50,266 bases of DNA from Paenibacillus cremeus (GCF_007786445.1 NZ_VNJI01000054.1:1-50266), one strand, 5' to 3'. Shown: positions 24,278-32,434, counted from the first letter of the stretch. Notes: generated by a model not told the origin, from the sequence alone. Translations and numbers: made by a program.

Positions 24278-25450
24278 ATGAAGAAAATTTTGTTTGTAAA
24301 CGGTCATTTAAATGTCGGTGGAGTTGAGAACTCTCTAATCAATGTGCTGAAGAGGGTAGACTATAATCATTATGAAATCGATTTGATACTATTTGAAGGA
24401 CTTGGCGATTATGCTCATGAAGTTCCCAAGGAAGTCAATGTTATTTCCTACGATCTATCAAAAGCTTATGGTCCACTTAAGCAGTGCATTTTAGATAACA
24501 TACGTACCAGGAATTGGTTCTGGTTATGTTTTCGCTTAATAACTTTGCTTGAGAAAATCATAGGGGTAAAGGCGTTCACTTTTGCTAGGCCACTTTTTAA
24601 GTTGAGTAAAAGGTATGACTGTGCAATAGCATACCGTGTAGGTATTTGCACTGACTTTGTTGGATATGTAATCAACAGTAAAAAGAAGATAACATGGTGG
24701 CATCACGGGACGTTTGATTATCCGGAAAAGGTAATAAAACGATTGACTAAAGTATTTCAAAAATTTGATGAAATAATAGCGGTATCAGATAGCAGCAATA
24801 GAATGATAAGAAGCAACATTGACGGTATAGAAAATAAAACGATTACGATACCAAATATAGTAAATGCCGATGAAATTAAACAAAAAGCAAATGAAGAGAC
24901 AGCTTATCAAATTAAATTTAATGAAAATATAACTCTGCTAAGTGTAGGGCGATTGTCACCCGAAAAGGGGATGATTAACTGTGTTCATGCATGTAAAAAG
25001 TTAATTGAAAATGGATTTAATATTAAATGGTATCTTATTGGAGATGGTGTCCAGTATGGTGAAATTGAAAAATGCATTAAAGATTATAAATTAGAAAATG
25101 ATATTTTTCTTTTAGGATCCATTCCAAATCCTTACCCCTATATAAAAAATGCTACGATATATGTTCATCCATCCCTTGTTGAATCACTGTCCATCACGGT
25201 ATTGGAAGCTCTAACTTTAAATACCCCTGCTGTTATTGCCAGGTCTATGGGGCCCATGGAATTTATAAGACACAAGGAGAATGGTCTACTAGTGGAACCC
25301 ACCCCGGATGGTTTGGTTGGTGGGATCATTTCTCTGTTAAAGGATGATCAACTTTATACCAAATTGAAAAAGGATCATAGTGATGTGTTAAAAAATTACA
25401 GTCCAGAAGTTGTGATGAAAAAAATATATCATTTAACCGAGGTTGGTTAG
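24278..25450 (+). CDS. GT4-family glycosyltransferase
   Basis: The 390-residue GT-B enzyme opens KKILFVNGHLNVGGVENSLI. It later shows ITLLSVGRLSPEKGMINCVH and a donor-site stretch PSLVESLSITVLEALTLNTP with the EX7E pattern. It resembles the 20063 enzyme in layout. It precedes the GT42/DUF115-like gene and the Kdo genes, and probably builds the same repeat unit. Sugar specificity cannot be read from the sequence. Confidence 0.9.
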   Translation: MKKILFVNGHLNVGGVENSLINVLKRVDYNHYEIDLILFEGLGDYAHEVPKEVNVISYDLSKAYGPLKQCILDNIRTRNWFWLCFRLITLLEKIIGVKAFTFARPLFKLSKRYDCAIAYRVGICTDFVGYVINSKKKITWWHHGTFDYPEKVIKRLTKVFQKFDEIIAVSDSSNRMIRSNIDGIENKTITIPNIVNADEIKQKANEETAYQIKFNENITLLSVGRLSPEKGMINCVHACKKLIENGFNIKWYLIGDGVQYGEIEKCIKDYKLENDIFLLGSIPNPYPYIKNATIYVHPSLVESLSITVLEALTLNTPAVIARSMGPMEFIRHKENGLLVEPTPDGLVGGIISLLKDDQLYTKLKKDHSDVLKNYSPEVVMKKIYHLTEVG

Positions 25451-25454
25451 ATCT

Positions 25455-26240
25455 ATGGAAAAAGTTAAAGGTTCAATATCTACATCGATATATAGTACTA
25501 AAAAATATATTTATGAATTGGCATTTCCCTTCTCTAGACAAGGGAAAAGTATGAAAGCCTTGAAAAATATTCATTTAAATAAGCGTTGCTTTATAATCGG
25601 AAATGGTCCTAGTTTGAGGGCTAAAGACCTCGATAAGCTGAAGCATGAAGTTACCTTTGCCTTTAATCGAATTTACTATATATTCGATCGCACGGATTGG
25701 CGACCCATGTATTATTGTTCTGAAGATGACAAGACCATTTTTAAAAGTAAAGAAGAGATCAATAAAATAGAAGTCAAAAATAAATTTTTCCCCGTTAACA
25801 TTCCGCGGGACTATAAAATTAACTTCGATGAGGCAATGTATTATATCTTTAAGTTCGGCGATAGAACAGTTGAACCTGAGTTTTCCGAGAATATTGTCAA
25901 GGGAATATACTGGGGGAATACCGTTGCATATACCGCAATTCAATTAGCTGTATATATGGGAATAAAAGAAATCTATCTCTTAGGTGTTGACCATAATTTC
26001 AGTAAAATGGTCAACGATAAAGGTGAAATAGTCATAGACGAGACGGCTAAGGATTATTTTATTGAAAAGTATAACACTGACAAAGAAGACTTGTATATTC
26101 CCAACATTGAGGTTTCAACGAGAGCATTTATATCTGCAAAAAAATACGCAGATAAAAACCATATAAAAATATTCAATGCAACACGTGGCGGGAAGTTAGA
26201 TGTATTTGAAAGAGTAGAGTTTGATAAAATCCATTTTTAG
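25455..26240 (+). CDS. DUF115/GT42-like protein, candidate Kdo transferase
   Basis: The 261-residue product carries FIIGNGPSLRAKDLDKL (about 46-62), FAFNRIYYIF, and later GNTVAYTAIQLAVYMGIKEI followed by LLGVDHNF. This arrangement is shared by DUF115 (MptE-like/Maf) proteins and by CST-type sialyltransferases (GT42), which use CMP-activated ulosonic acids. It lies directly before kdsB, which makes CMP-Kdo. I therefore infer transfer of Kdo to the EPS repeat. The start is uncertain: ATG at 25455 is chosen, but a TTG at 25443 is in frame and GAGG lies only just before it. Confidence 0.65.
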   Translation: MEKVKGSISTSIYSTKKYIYELAFPFSRQGKSMKALKNIHLNKRCFIIGNGPSLRAKDLDKLKHEVTFAFNRIYYIFDRTDWRPMYYCSEDDKTIFKSKEEINKIEVKNKFFPVNIPRDYKINFDEAMYYIFKFGDRTVEPEFSENIVKGIYWGNTVAYTAIQLAVYMGIKEIYLLGVDHNFSKMVNDKGEIVIDETAKDYFIEKYNTDKEDLYIPNIEVSTRAFISAKKYADKNHIKIFNATRGGKLDVFERVEFDKIHF

Positions 26241-26257
26241 AAAAGGTGGTAACAAGT

Positions 26258-27013
26258 ATGAGAATAGTTGGAGTAATACCAGCAAGAGGCGGCTCAGCAA
26301 GATTCTATAATAAACCGTTAGCCAATATTTTTGGAAAACCTATGGTTTGGTGGGTTTACACACACTCCATGGAGGTTGAATGCTTTGAAGAGGTATATAT
26401 TGCCACTGATAGTGAAGAAATAAAGAGCGTATGTGAAGGTTTTGGAGCAAAAGTGATTATGACCTCTAAAGACCATGATACGGCAACAGAAAGGCTGTAT
26501 GAAGTCTCCCAAATCATTGATGCAGATCTTTATGTGATGGTAAACGGTGATGAGCCTGTCATAGAAGCTAAAGACATAGTAAAGTGTATTCCAGATGGTT
26601 TGAACAAAGATGAATTTTATGTTTCAAATCTTATGACTGATTTTTCAGACCCTGTTGAGGTTGTGGATACAACGAATTTGAAAATTGTAACAAATAAAGA
26701 TGGCATTTGCTTGTTCATTTCTCGCAGCCCGATACCATTTCCTAAAGGAGGTATGAACTATACATACCAAAAGTTTGTGGGGGTGGGGGCATTTACCAAA
26801 ACAGCTCTTCAATATTATCATGAAACGCCTAGAGGCCCTATTGAAAAAATTGAAGAGAACGATTCATTCAGGTTTATTGAGAATAGGAAGGATATCTATT
26901 ATATTAATGCACATTGTAAGACCATCTCGGTTGATACACCAAAAGACATTGATAAAGTTGTAGAATATATGGCTGGAAAAATGAGCGAGCGTCACATGCT
27001 GCCCATATCCTAA
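26258..27013 (+). CDS. kdsB: 3-deoxy-manno-octulosonate cytidylyltransferase
   Basis: It activates Kdo to CMP-Kdo from CTP. The 251-residue protein shows the family pattern: IPARGGSARFYNKPL, IFGKPMVWWVY, YIATDSEEI, FGAKVIMTSKDHDTATERL and VMVNGDEPVI, and later SRSPIPFPK and FVGVGAF. The ATG at 26258 follows AAAAGGTGG. It is the first of four Kdo genes in a row, which makes the substrate assignment much firmer than sequence alone. The first signature differs from the usual IPARxxSTRLPGKPL, so a related ulosonate is possible. Kdo is typical of Gram-negative bacteria. Confidence 0.82.
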   Translation: MRIVGVIPARGGSARFYNKPLANIFGKPMVWWVYTHSMEVECFEEVYIATDSEEIKSVCEGFGAKVIMTSKDHDTATERLYEVSQIIDADLYVMVNGDEPVIEAKDIVKCIPDGLNKDEFYVSNLMTDFSDPVEVVDTTNLKIVTNKDGICLFISRSPIPFPKGGMNYTYQKFVGVGAFTKTALQYYHETPRGPIEKIEENDSFRFIENRKDIYYINAHCKTISVDTPKDIDKVVEYMAGKMSERHMLPIS

Positions 27014-27021
27014 TACAAGAA

Positions 27022-27048
27022 AATCCCCATCTATCAGGTGGGGATTAT
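27022..27048 (+). terminator. hairpin between kdsB and kdsA
   Basis: AATCCCCA (27022-27029) pairs with TGGGGATT (27039-27046); the tail ATTTAAGTTTAT is only moderately T-rich. It may attenuate transcription inside the EAR-led operon. Confidence 0.45.
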
Positions 27049-27086
27049 TTAAGTTTATAAAAATATACTGGGAGGAAAAAGTTACA

Positions 27087-27926
27087 ATGAAAACGATGAA
27101 AGTTGGTAGCATTTCAATGGATAACACAATATTTACGTTGATTGCAGGACCTTGTGTAATTGAATCAGAGGCGCAAGTGATGGAAGTTGCATCAAGGATG
27201 AAAGACATTACCAATCGACTTGGTATTCCGTATATTTTTAAATCATCCTTCGATAAAGCGAATAGAACTTCTATTTCCTCATTCAGAGGACCAGGAATTC
27301 ATGAAGGACTGCGTATACTTAAAAAAGTTAAAGATGAGTTTGGGGTACCTATAGTAACAGATATTCATGAACCGTATCAAGCAAAGATTGTAGCCGAGGT
27401 TGTGGATATGATCCAAGTTCCTGCATTTCTTTGCAGACAAACGGATTTATTGGTTGCATCAGCTGAAACGGGACTACCCGTAAACATTAAAAAAGCACAG
27501 TTTTTATCTGCTAAAGATATGAAAAATGTTATAACAAAAGTTGAAGAATCAGGTAATGAAAATATTCTTTTATGCGAAAGAGGCAATACATTCGGTTATA
27601 ACAATTTAGTTGTTGATATGACTAACATCATTGAAATGAAAAAATTTGGTTATCCGGTTGTTTTTGATGCAACACACAGCGTTCAAAAACCTGGAGGAAA
27701 CCTTACCTCAACCGGTGGTAATCGTGAATATGTGGAGTATTTAGCTAAAGCAGCGATAGCGGTCGGTGCAGATGTATTATTTATGGAAGTGCATGAGGAT
27801 CCCGATCATGCAAAGTCCGATGGCCCGAATATGGTTAAGCTTGACGAAATTGAGGTAATACTTAAAAAGCTTATTAAACTATATAAGGCGGTACGCGATG
27901 ATGAATCAATTCGATATTCTCACTAA
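27087..27926 (+). CDS. kdsA: Kdo-8-phosphate synthase, metal-dependent class
   Basis: It condenses phosphoenolpyruvate with arabinose-5-phosphate. The 279-residue protein is canonical: LIAGPCVIES (Cys23), FKSSFDKANRTS, RGPGIHEGLRIL, VTDIHEP, VPAFLCRQTDLLVA, NIKKAQFLSA, CERGNTFGYNNLVVDM, VFDATHSVQKPGG and EVHEDPDHAKSDGPN. The Cys in AGPCV marks the metal-dependent class II, as in Aquifex, instead of the Asn of E. coli KdsA. GGGAGGAAAAA precedes the ATG. It overlaps kdsD by 29 bp. Confidence 0.96.
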   Translation: MKTMKVGSISMDNTIFTLIAGPCVIESEAQVMEVASRMKDITNRLGIPYIFKSSFDKANRTSISSFRGPGIHEGLRILKKVKDEFGVPIVTDIHEPYQAKIVAEVVDMIQVPAFLCRQTDLLVASAETGLPVNIKKAQFLSAKDMKNVITKVEESGNENILLCERGNTFGYNNLVVDMTNIIEMKKFGYPVVFDATHSVQKPGGNLTSTGGNREYVEYLAKAAIAVGADVLFMEVHEDPDHAKSDGPNMVKLDEIEVILKKLIKLYKAVRDDESIRYSH

Positions 27927-28908
27927 ATCGGAAATTGAACATCAATTCGATATTCTCTCTGAATCAAAATATGTTTTTGAGACTGAGATAAATGCAATAA
28001 AATTAGTAAAAGAGGCTCTAGATGAAAACTTTGTAAGAATTGTTGAGCTGATTTCTAATTGTAATGGCAAAGTTATTGTTACAGGAATGGGAAAATCTGG
28101 GCATGTTTCAAGAAAGATTGCAGCCACATTATCTAGTCTTGGAACATCATCGTTTTTCCTTCATCCCGCAGAAGCTCTACATGGTGACTTAGGGATGATC
28201 TCGGCGAATGATATCGTAATAGCGATTAGTTATAGTGGGGAAAGTGAAGAGATTGCTAGAATTCTTCCTAATATAAAAATAATAGGTGCAACACTGATTG
28301 GAATTTCTGGAAATCCAAAATCAATCCTAGTAAGGTACAGTGATTACTCCTATGTGTTCCCTGAATTTAGGGAAGCCTGTTCAATGAATTTAGCACCTAC
28401 ATCCAGTACTACGGTTGCAATGGTTTGGGGAGATGCACTAGCTGTTTGTTTATCAAAAGTTTATGGCTTTCGTGAATGGAATTACGCATTATTTCATCCA
28501 GCCGGTTCCCTTGGAAAAAAACTGCTGATAAAAGTAGATGACATTATGCATACAGGGGATAAAAACGCTGTAGTAATGGTTGGTACTAAATTAAAAGATG
28601 CTATTATCGAGATGAGCACGAAAGCCATTGGAATTATTAATATTGTAAATGAAAACAACGAATTAATTGGAGTCTTTACGGACGGTGATCTAAGGAGATT
28701 ATTTACAAGAGAAGTAAATATTTATGGTTTGTCAGTAGACGATGTAATGGTGAAGACTCCAATCTGTATTGATCTGGATGTGCTCGCTGTAGATGCATTA
28801 AAGATAATGCAAGAAAAGAATATTTCTGCATTGCCAATTATTAAGAATCATCGACTAGTTGGAACAGTAAGAGTAAATGATATTCTTGGAGTGGGTATAT
28901 TCTTATGA
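27898..28908 (+). CDS. kdsD: arabinose-5-phosphate isomerase (KpsF/GutQ type)
   Basis: It converts ribulose-5-phosphate to arabinose-5-phosphate, the substrate of KdsA. The 336-residue protein has an SIS domain (VIVTGMGKSGHVSRKIAATL, FLHPAEALHGDLGM, ISYSGESEE, LAPTSSTT) and two CBS domains from about 210 on (IMHTGD, GVFTDGDLRRLF, VMVKTPICID, ALPIIKNHRLVG). Two ATGs in tandem leave the exact start open. The N-terminus contains a 17-bp direct repeat giving QFDIL twice. It overlaps kdsA and kdsC, so all three are probably translated together. Confidence 0.95.
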   Translation: MMNQFDILTKSEIEHQFDILSESKYVFETEINAIKLVKEALDENFVRIVELISNCNGKVIVTGMGKSGHVSRKIAATLSSLGTSSFFLHPAEALHGDLGMISANDIVIAISYSGESEEIARILPNIKIIGATLIGISGNPKSILVRYSDYSYVFPEFREACSMNLAPTSSTTVAMVWGDALAVCLSKVYGFREWNYALFHPAGSLGKKLLIKVDDIMHTGDKNAVVMVGTKLKDAIIEMSTKAIGIINIVNENNELIGVFTDGDLRRLFTREVNIYGLSVDDVMVKTPICIDLDVLAVDALKIMQEKNISALPIIKNHRLVGTVRVNDILGVGIFL

Positions 28909-29384
28909 TAAAGGAAAAAGACTTATCTAAAATTAAAATGCTTGTTATGGATGTTGATGGTACCCTAACAGATGGGAAAATTTATGTTAGCGGAAATGGT
29001 GAAGTTTTTAAAGCGTTTAATGTAAAAGATGGATATCGTTTAATTAATCTTAAACAGTATAATATTATACCCGTTATCATTACTGCTAAAAAATCAGAAA
29101 TAGTAGCTAAACGTGCTGCTGAACTAAAGATTGAAGAGGTTTATCAAGGGGTTGACAATAAGCGGCGGGTGTTGGATGAGGTTATGAATAAATATCAATT
29201 AAGCTATGAAAATGTTGCTTATATTGGTGATGATGTTAATGATATGGATTGCATGAAAGTTTGCTATCTGAAAGCTTGCCCAGCTGATGCAATAAATGAA
29301 GTTATTGGTGCAGTAGATTACGTCTGTACAGCTAATGGTGGTAATGGGGCAGTTAGAGAGTTTATTGATTTAATAGTAATGTGA
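28905..29384 (+). CDS. kdsC: Kdo-8-phosphate phosphatase (HAD family)
   Basis: It removes phosphate from Kdo-8-phosphate. The 159-residue HAD enzyme without cap domain has the catalytic DVDGTLTDG (Asp16, Asp18), the motif II region VIITAKKSEIV, Lys in NKRRVLDE and the motif III-IV block VAYIGDDVNDMDCM. It ends GGNGAVREFIDLIV, as in KdsC. Motif II reads ITAKKS instead of the common ITGRKS. It overlaps kdsD by 4 bp. Together with 26258-28908 it completes the route from ribulose-5-phosphate to CMP-Kdo. Confidence 0.93.
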   Translation: MIKEKDLSKIKMLVMDVDGTLTDGKIYVSGNGEVFKAFNVKDGYRLINLKQYNIIPVIITAKKSEIVAKRAAELKIEEVYQGVDNKRRVLDEVMNKYQLSYENVAYIGDDVNDMDCMKVCYLKACPADAINEVIGAVDYVCTANGGNGAVREFIDLIVM

Positions 29385-29442
29385 GGAAGAAATATGGCAA
29401 GTACTGCAATGGCGTCGATGTTATGAAATTTATATGCTCAAT

Positions 29443-29475
29443 ATTAGTGGTGGTCTTTCATGCACCACCACTAAT
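29443..29475 (+). terminator. hairpin after kdsC
   Basis: ATTAGTGGTGGT (29443-29454) pairs perfectly with ACCACCACTAAT (29464-29475), a 12-bp stem with 9-base loop. No T tract follows, so it is a weak or non-terminating hairpin. Confidence 0.45.
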
Positions 29476-29522
29476 CTCTGATTCATAGATGTGGGATTAT
29501 TTAGAGCATTCCCGTGTGAAAA

Positions 29523-29579
29523 ATGAATAAAAGATATCTTGAGATAGATTCATTACGAGGTTTAGTTACAAATGTCTAA
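29523..29579 (+). pseudogene. N-terminal remnant of an acyltransferase-3 (OafA-like) gene
   Basis: The 18 codons MNKRYLEIDSLRGLVTNV-stop match the characteristic first residues of OafA-type acyltransferases; compare MNGRYEELDSLRGLAALS at 48764. Nothing else of the gene remains. It sits between kdsC and the MBOAT gene, so one acyltransferase may have replaced another here. Confidence 0.6.
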
Positions 29580-29613
29580 CTGAATATGAAAAAATAAAGG
29601 AAATGGTGTAATC

Positions 29614-31062
29614 ATGCTATTTAACTCATATGAATTTATTTTTTTATTTTTACCTATTGTATTTTTAGGTTATTTTATTTTAAATAAAAAACGTTTAGTT
29701 TTTTTGGGGAAAATTTGGTTAATTATTGGTTCATTATGCTTTTATAGTTGGTGGAATATACAATATTTATCAATATTACTGATGTCACTATTATTTAATT
29801 TTGCTGCAGGCGCTTTATTGGGAAGTAAACAGCAAAGAATTAATAGAAAAGCCGTGCTGGTTCTAGGAATTATTTTCAATGTAAGTTTATTAGGCTATTA
29901 TAAATACTTTGATTTTTTAATTACTAATACAAATGCATTATTTAATAGTCATTTTTCACTATTACATTTAGTTTTGCCTCTAGGAATAAGCTTCATCACC
30001 TTCCAAAAAATAGCCTTCCTTATAGATTCCTACAAGAAACAATCGATGAAATATAACTTCTTAAATTTTTCACTATTTGTTACCTTTTTTCCTCAGTTAA
30101 TTGCAGGACCAATTGTTCATCATTCAGAGATTATGCCTCAATTTGATCAATTAAAAAATAAGGTTATAAATTTTCGAAACATTTCCTTAGGTATATTTAT
30201 CTTTTCAATAGGCTTGTTTAAAAAAGTTGCTATTGCAGATTCATTAGCTTCTTGGGCCACAATGGGCTTTGATAATGCAAAAACATTGACCTTTTTTGAG
30301 GGTTGGATTACTTCACTGTCCTATACATTTCAATTATATTTTGATTTTAGTGGATATACGGATATGGCCATTGGGACTGCATTATTGTTTAACATAGTAT
30401 TACCAATGAATTTTAATTCGCCATATAAAGCACTAGATATTCAAGATTTTTGGAAAAGATGGCACATCACTCTGAGCCGGTTTTTGACGCAATACATCTA
30501 CATACCTCTTGGTGGAAATAGAAAAGGGAATACAAGAACTTATATTAATATATTAATAGTGTTTTTAATTAGTGGTTTATGGCATGGTGCTGGATGGACG
30601 TTCATTTTTTGGGGGCTTCTACATGGTGCTGCTACTGTCATTAATCGTTACTGGAAGTCACAAGATTTTAAGTTAAATAAATATATAGCTTGGTTCATTA
30701 CTTTTAATTTTGTCAACATAGCGTGGGTTTTTTTTAGAGCTACAACATGGGGAGATGCAATAAAAGTATTAAGAGGCATGATCGGACTTAACGGGATGGC
30801 ATTGCCAGACTTTGGAAAGCTCTCTTTTTTAAAAAATTACGGATTTACAATAAGCCCTTATTTTATTAATTTGAATGAGTTGATGATCGCAATTCCTTAC
30901 ATATTTGTTAGCATGCTTGTTGTTGTATATTGTAAAAATTCCAATAAGTTATCTGGAAGTTTTCAGCCAAACATAATAATTTCCATTTGTATTTCCATTA
31001 TTTTCGTTTATTGCATAACAAGCCTTAATAAAATAAGTCAGTTTTTATACTTCAATTTCTAA
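29614..31062 (+). CDS. MBOAT-family O-acyltransferase (AlgI/DltB-like)
   Basis: This 482-residue polytopic membrane protein acylates (usually acetylates) extracellular polysaccharide. It begins MLFNSYEFIFLFLPIVFLGY, the usual AlgI start, and contains PLGISFITFQKIAFLID, FPQLIAGPIVHHSEIMPQF, LYFDFSGYTDMAIG, DFWKRWHITLSRFL and SGLWHGAGWTFIFWGLLHG, which holds the invariant catalytic His. AAAGGAAATGG precedes the ATG. The gene that follows encodes the SGNH-like partner, as in alg and related clusters. Confidence 0.95.
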   Translation: MLFNSYEFIFLFLPIVFLGYFILNKKRLVFLGKIWLIIGSLCFYSWWNIQYLSILLMSLLFNFAAGALLGSKQQRINRKAVLVLGIIFNVSLLGYYKYFDFLITNTNALFNSHFSLLHLVLPLGISFITFQKIAFLIDSYKKQSMKYNFLNFSLFVTFFPQLIAGPIVHHSEIMPQFDQLKNKVINFRNISLGIFIFSIGLFKKVAIADSLASWATMGFDNAKTLTFFEGWITSLSYTFQLYFDFSGYTDMAIGTALLFNIVLPMNFNSPYKALDIQDFWKRWHITLSRFLTQYIYIPLGGNRKGNTRTYINILIVFLISGLWHGAGWTFIFWGLLHGAATVINRYWKSQDFKLNKYIAWFITFNFVNIAWVFFRATTWGDAIKVLRGMIGLNGMALPDFGKLSFLKNYGFTISPYFINLNELMIAIPYIFVSMLVVVYCKNSNKLSGSFQPNIIISICISIIFVYCITSLNKISQFLYFNF

Positions 31063-31078
31063 AAAGGAGCAATAAAAA

Positions 31079-32173
31079 TTGAGTAAAAATTGGGTGCGAA
31101 ATACAATAACTTATATGTTTATATTTTCATTGATATTAGTTCTATTTAATTTACTTATTGATCCACTGCAATTCTATAGGTCTAAAGAGGCTAATAGTAT
31201 ATATTGGACGGAAGAGAGATGGCAGCTGCCAGGTTTAGCAAAAAATTATAAATACAATACGATAATATTAGGAACTTCCATGACAGAAAATTTCGTCCCA
31301 AGTGAAGTAAATGGTATTTTTCCTAGGGCAAAAACACTAAAACTATCCATTGCAGGTTCCTCTGCTTATGAACAGAATAAAATTGCTGAAATTGCTTTTC
31401 AAAATAACCAAATTGATAATGTTATTTGGGGGTTAGATTATACTTCTCTAAGTAAAGATGATTTTAATAAAGAAGAATTCCCAGCGTTTCTTTATGATAA
31501 TAACCAGGCAAATGATCTGAAATATTTGTTAAATATAACAACGATAAAATATAGTATTATTTCCATTTTATATAATATAACACCTAAGTTAGCTAAAATT
31601 ACTTCAGCCATGATTGACTTTAAGGATGCGCCACAACGGGATTTAAACTCACTTTATTTTTGGGGGGGACTATACACATATAGTAAGGAAAACGTTATAG
31701 CTGATTATTCTCGTAAAATTCTAGAAGATAAGAAAAATAAAAAAGAATTACTTGAAAGCTTTAGTTTTAATAGGCTAAAGAGTAGTATCGATAACAATAT
31801 TCTTCCTATCGTTAAAAACAATCCAGCCACTCATTTTTATTTTTACTATCCTCCCTACTCAATTTTAATGAACGAGCGTTTTTATGAGTTAGATCCAGTT
31901 ATTGTAGATAATATAATCAAAAGTAGAGAGTATTTTTATTCAGAATTAAACAAGTATCAAAACGCAAAACTTTTTGACTTTACCACAGATAAAGAAATTA
32001 CGTTTAATTTAAACAATTATAAAGATACGATGCACCATAGTCCAGAAATTAATAAATATATATTAAAATCATTACATGATGATAGATATTTGGTAACAGA
32101 TAATAAATTGCAGCTTTTTCTTCAAGAGTATAGAACTCAGATCAAAGGTTTTTCTATGGTACAAATAAACTAA
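31079..32173 (+). CDS. membrane-anchored SGNH-like O-acylation partner (AlgX/DltD-type)
   Basis: The 364-residue protein has one N-terminal membrane helix (ITYMFIFSLILVLFNLLID) and a large extracellular domain. TIILGTSMTENF carries the candidate Ser nucleophile of an SGNH-like fold, and HHSPEINKYIL near the C-terminus could supply a His. Such proteins take the acyl group from the MBOAT protein to the polysaccharide. The start is TTG with AAAAGGAGC 9 bases before it. A run of seven G is at 31662-31668. It is the last gene of the operon led by EAR copy 2. Confidence 0.75.
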   Translation: MSKNWVRNTITYMFIFSLILVLFNLLIDPLQFYRSKEANSIYWTEERWQLPGLAKNYKYNTIILGTSMTENFVPSEVNGIFPRAKTLKLSIAGSSAYEQNKIAEIAFQNNQIDNVIWGLDYTSLSKDDFNKEEFPAFLYDNNQANDLKYLLNITTIKYSIISILYNITPKLAKITSAMIDFKDAPQRDLNSLYFWGGLYTYSKENVIADYSRKILEDKKNKKELLESFSFNRLKSSIDNNILPIVKNNPATHFYFYYPPYSILMNERFYELDPVIVDNIIKSREYFYSELNKYQNAKLFDFTTDKEITFNLNNYKDTMHHSPEINKYILKSLHDDRYLVTDNKLQLFLQEYRTQIKGFSMVQIN

Positions 32174-32236
32174 TCGAACATAAATGTTCAAATACCGTTA
32201 TCAATAAAACCGCGTTTAAGAAAATGCAGATTGCAG

Positions 32237-32265
32237 TTGACTTGTTCTATATAAAGAACTATTAT
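32237..32265 (+). promoter_or_regulatory. promoter of the eps operon with SinR-type operator in the spacer
   Basis: -35 TTGACT (32237-32242), 17-bp spacer, -10 TATTAT (32260-32265). GTTCTAT-AT-AAAGAAC (32244-32259; one perfect, one single-mismatch half-site) fills the spacer, in the same position as at 18388-18416. Confidence 0.8.
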
Positions 32266-32306
32266 AATAATAAGAACGCATTACTTCAGTGAAGGTATGC
32301 AACTCA

Positions 32307-32321
32307 TTTTTTTTTTTTTTT
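32307..32321 (+). repeat. T15 homopolymer tract
   Basis: Fifteen consecutive T lie between the eps promoter and the next SinR-type palindrome. No stem precedes it, so it is not a normal terminator. Confidence 0.7.
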
Positions 32322-32329
32322 ATAGTTAC

Positions 32330-32345
32330 GTTCTTTATATAGAAC
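32330..32345. promoter_or_regulatory. SinR-type operator in the eps leader
   Basis: GTTCTTT-AT-ATAGAAC: one perfect and one single-mismatch half-site in 7-2-7 spacing, about 65 bp downstream of the promoter -10 and 90 bp upstream of EAR copy 3. Confidence 0.7.
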
Positions 32346-32434
32346 AATACATTTTATGAACTAGCAATGTAACGAACGATTTTAAAAGAGTATGTGCAAC
32401 AATACAGACCGTTGTTCACTATAAGGAATTTGGT

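Noticed and set aside
32176..32189. GAACAT-AA-ATGTTC inverted repeat after the SGNH-like gene
   Set aside because: Again outward-facing GAAC/GTTC arms and no promoter; too short to be a terminator.
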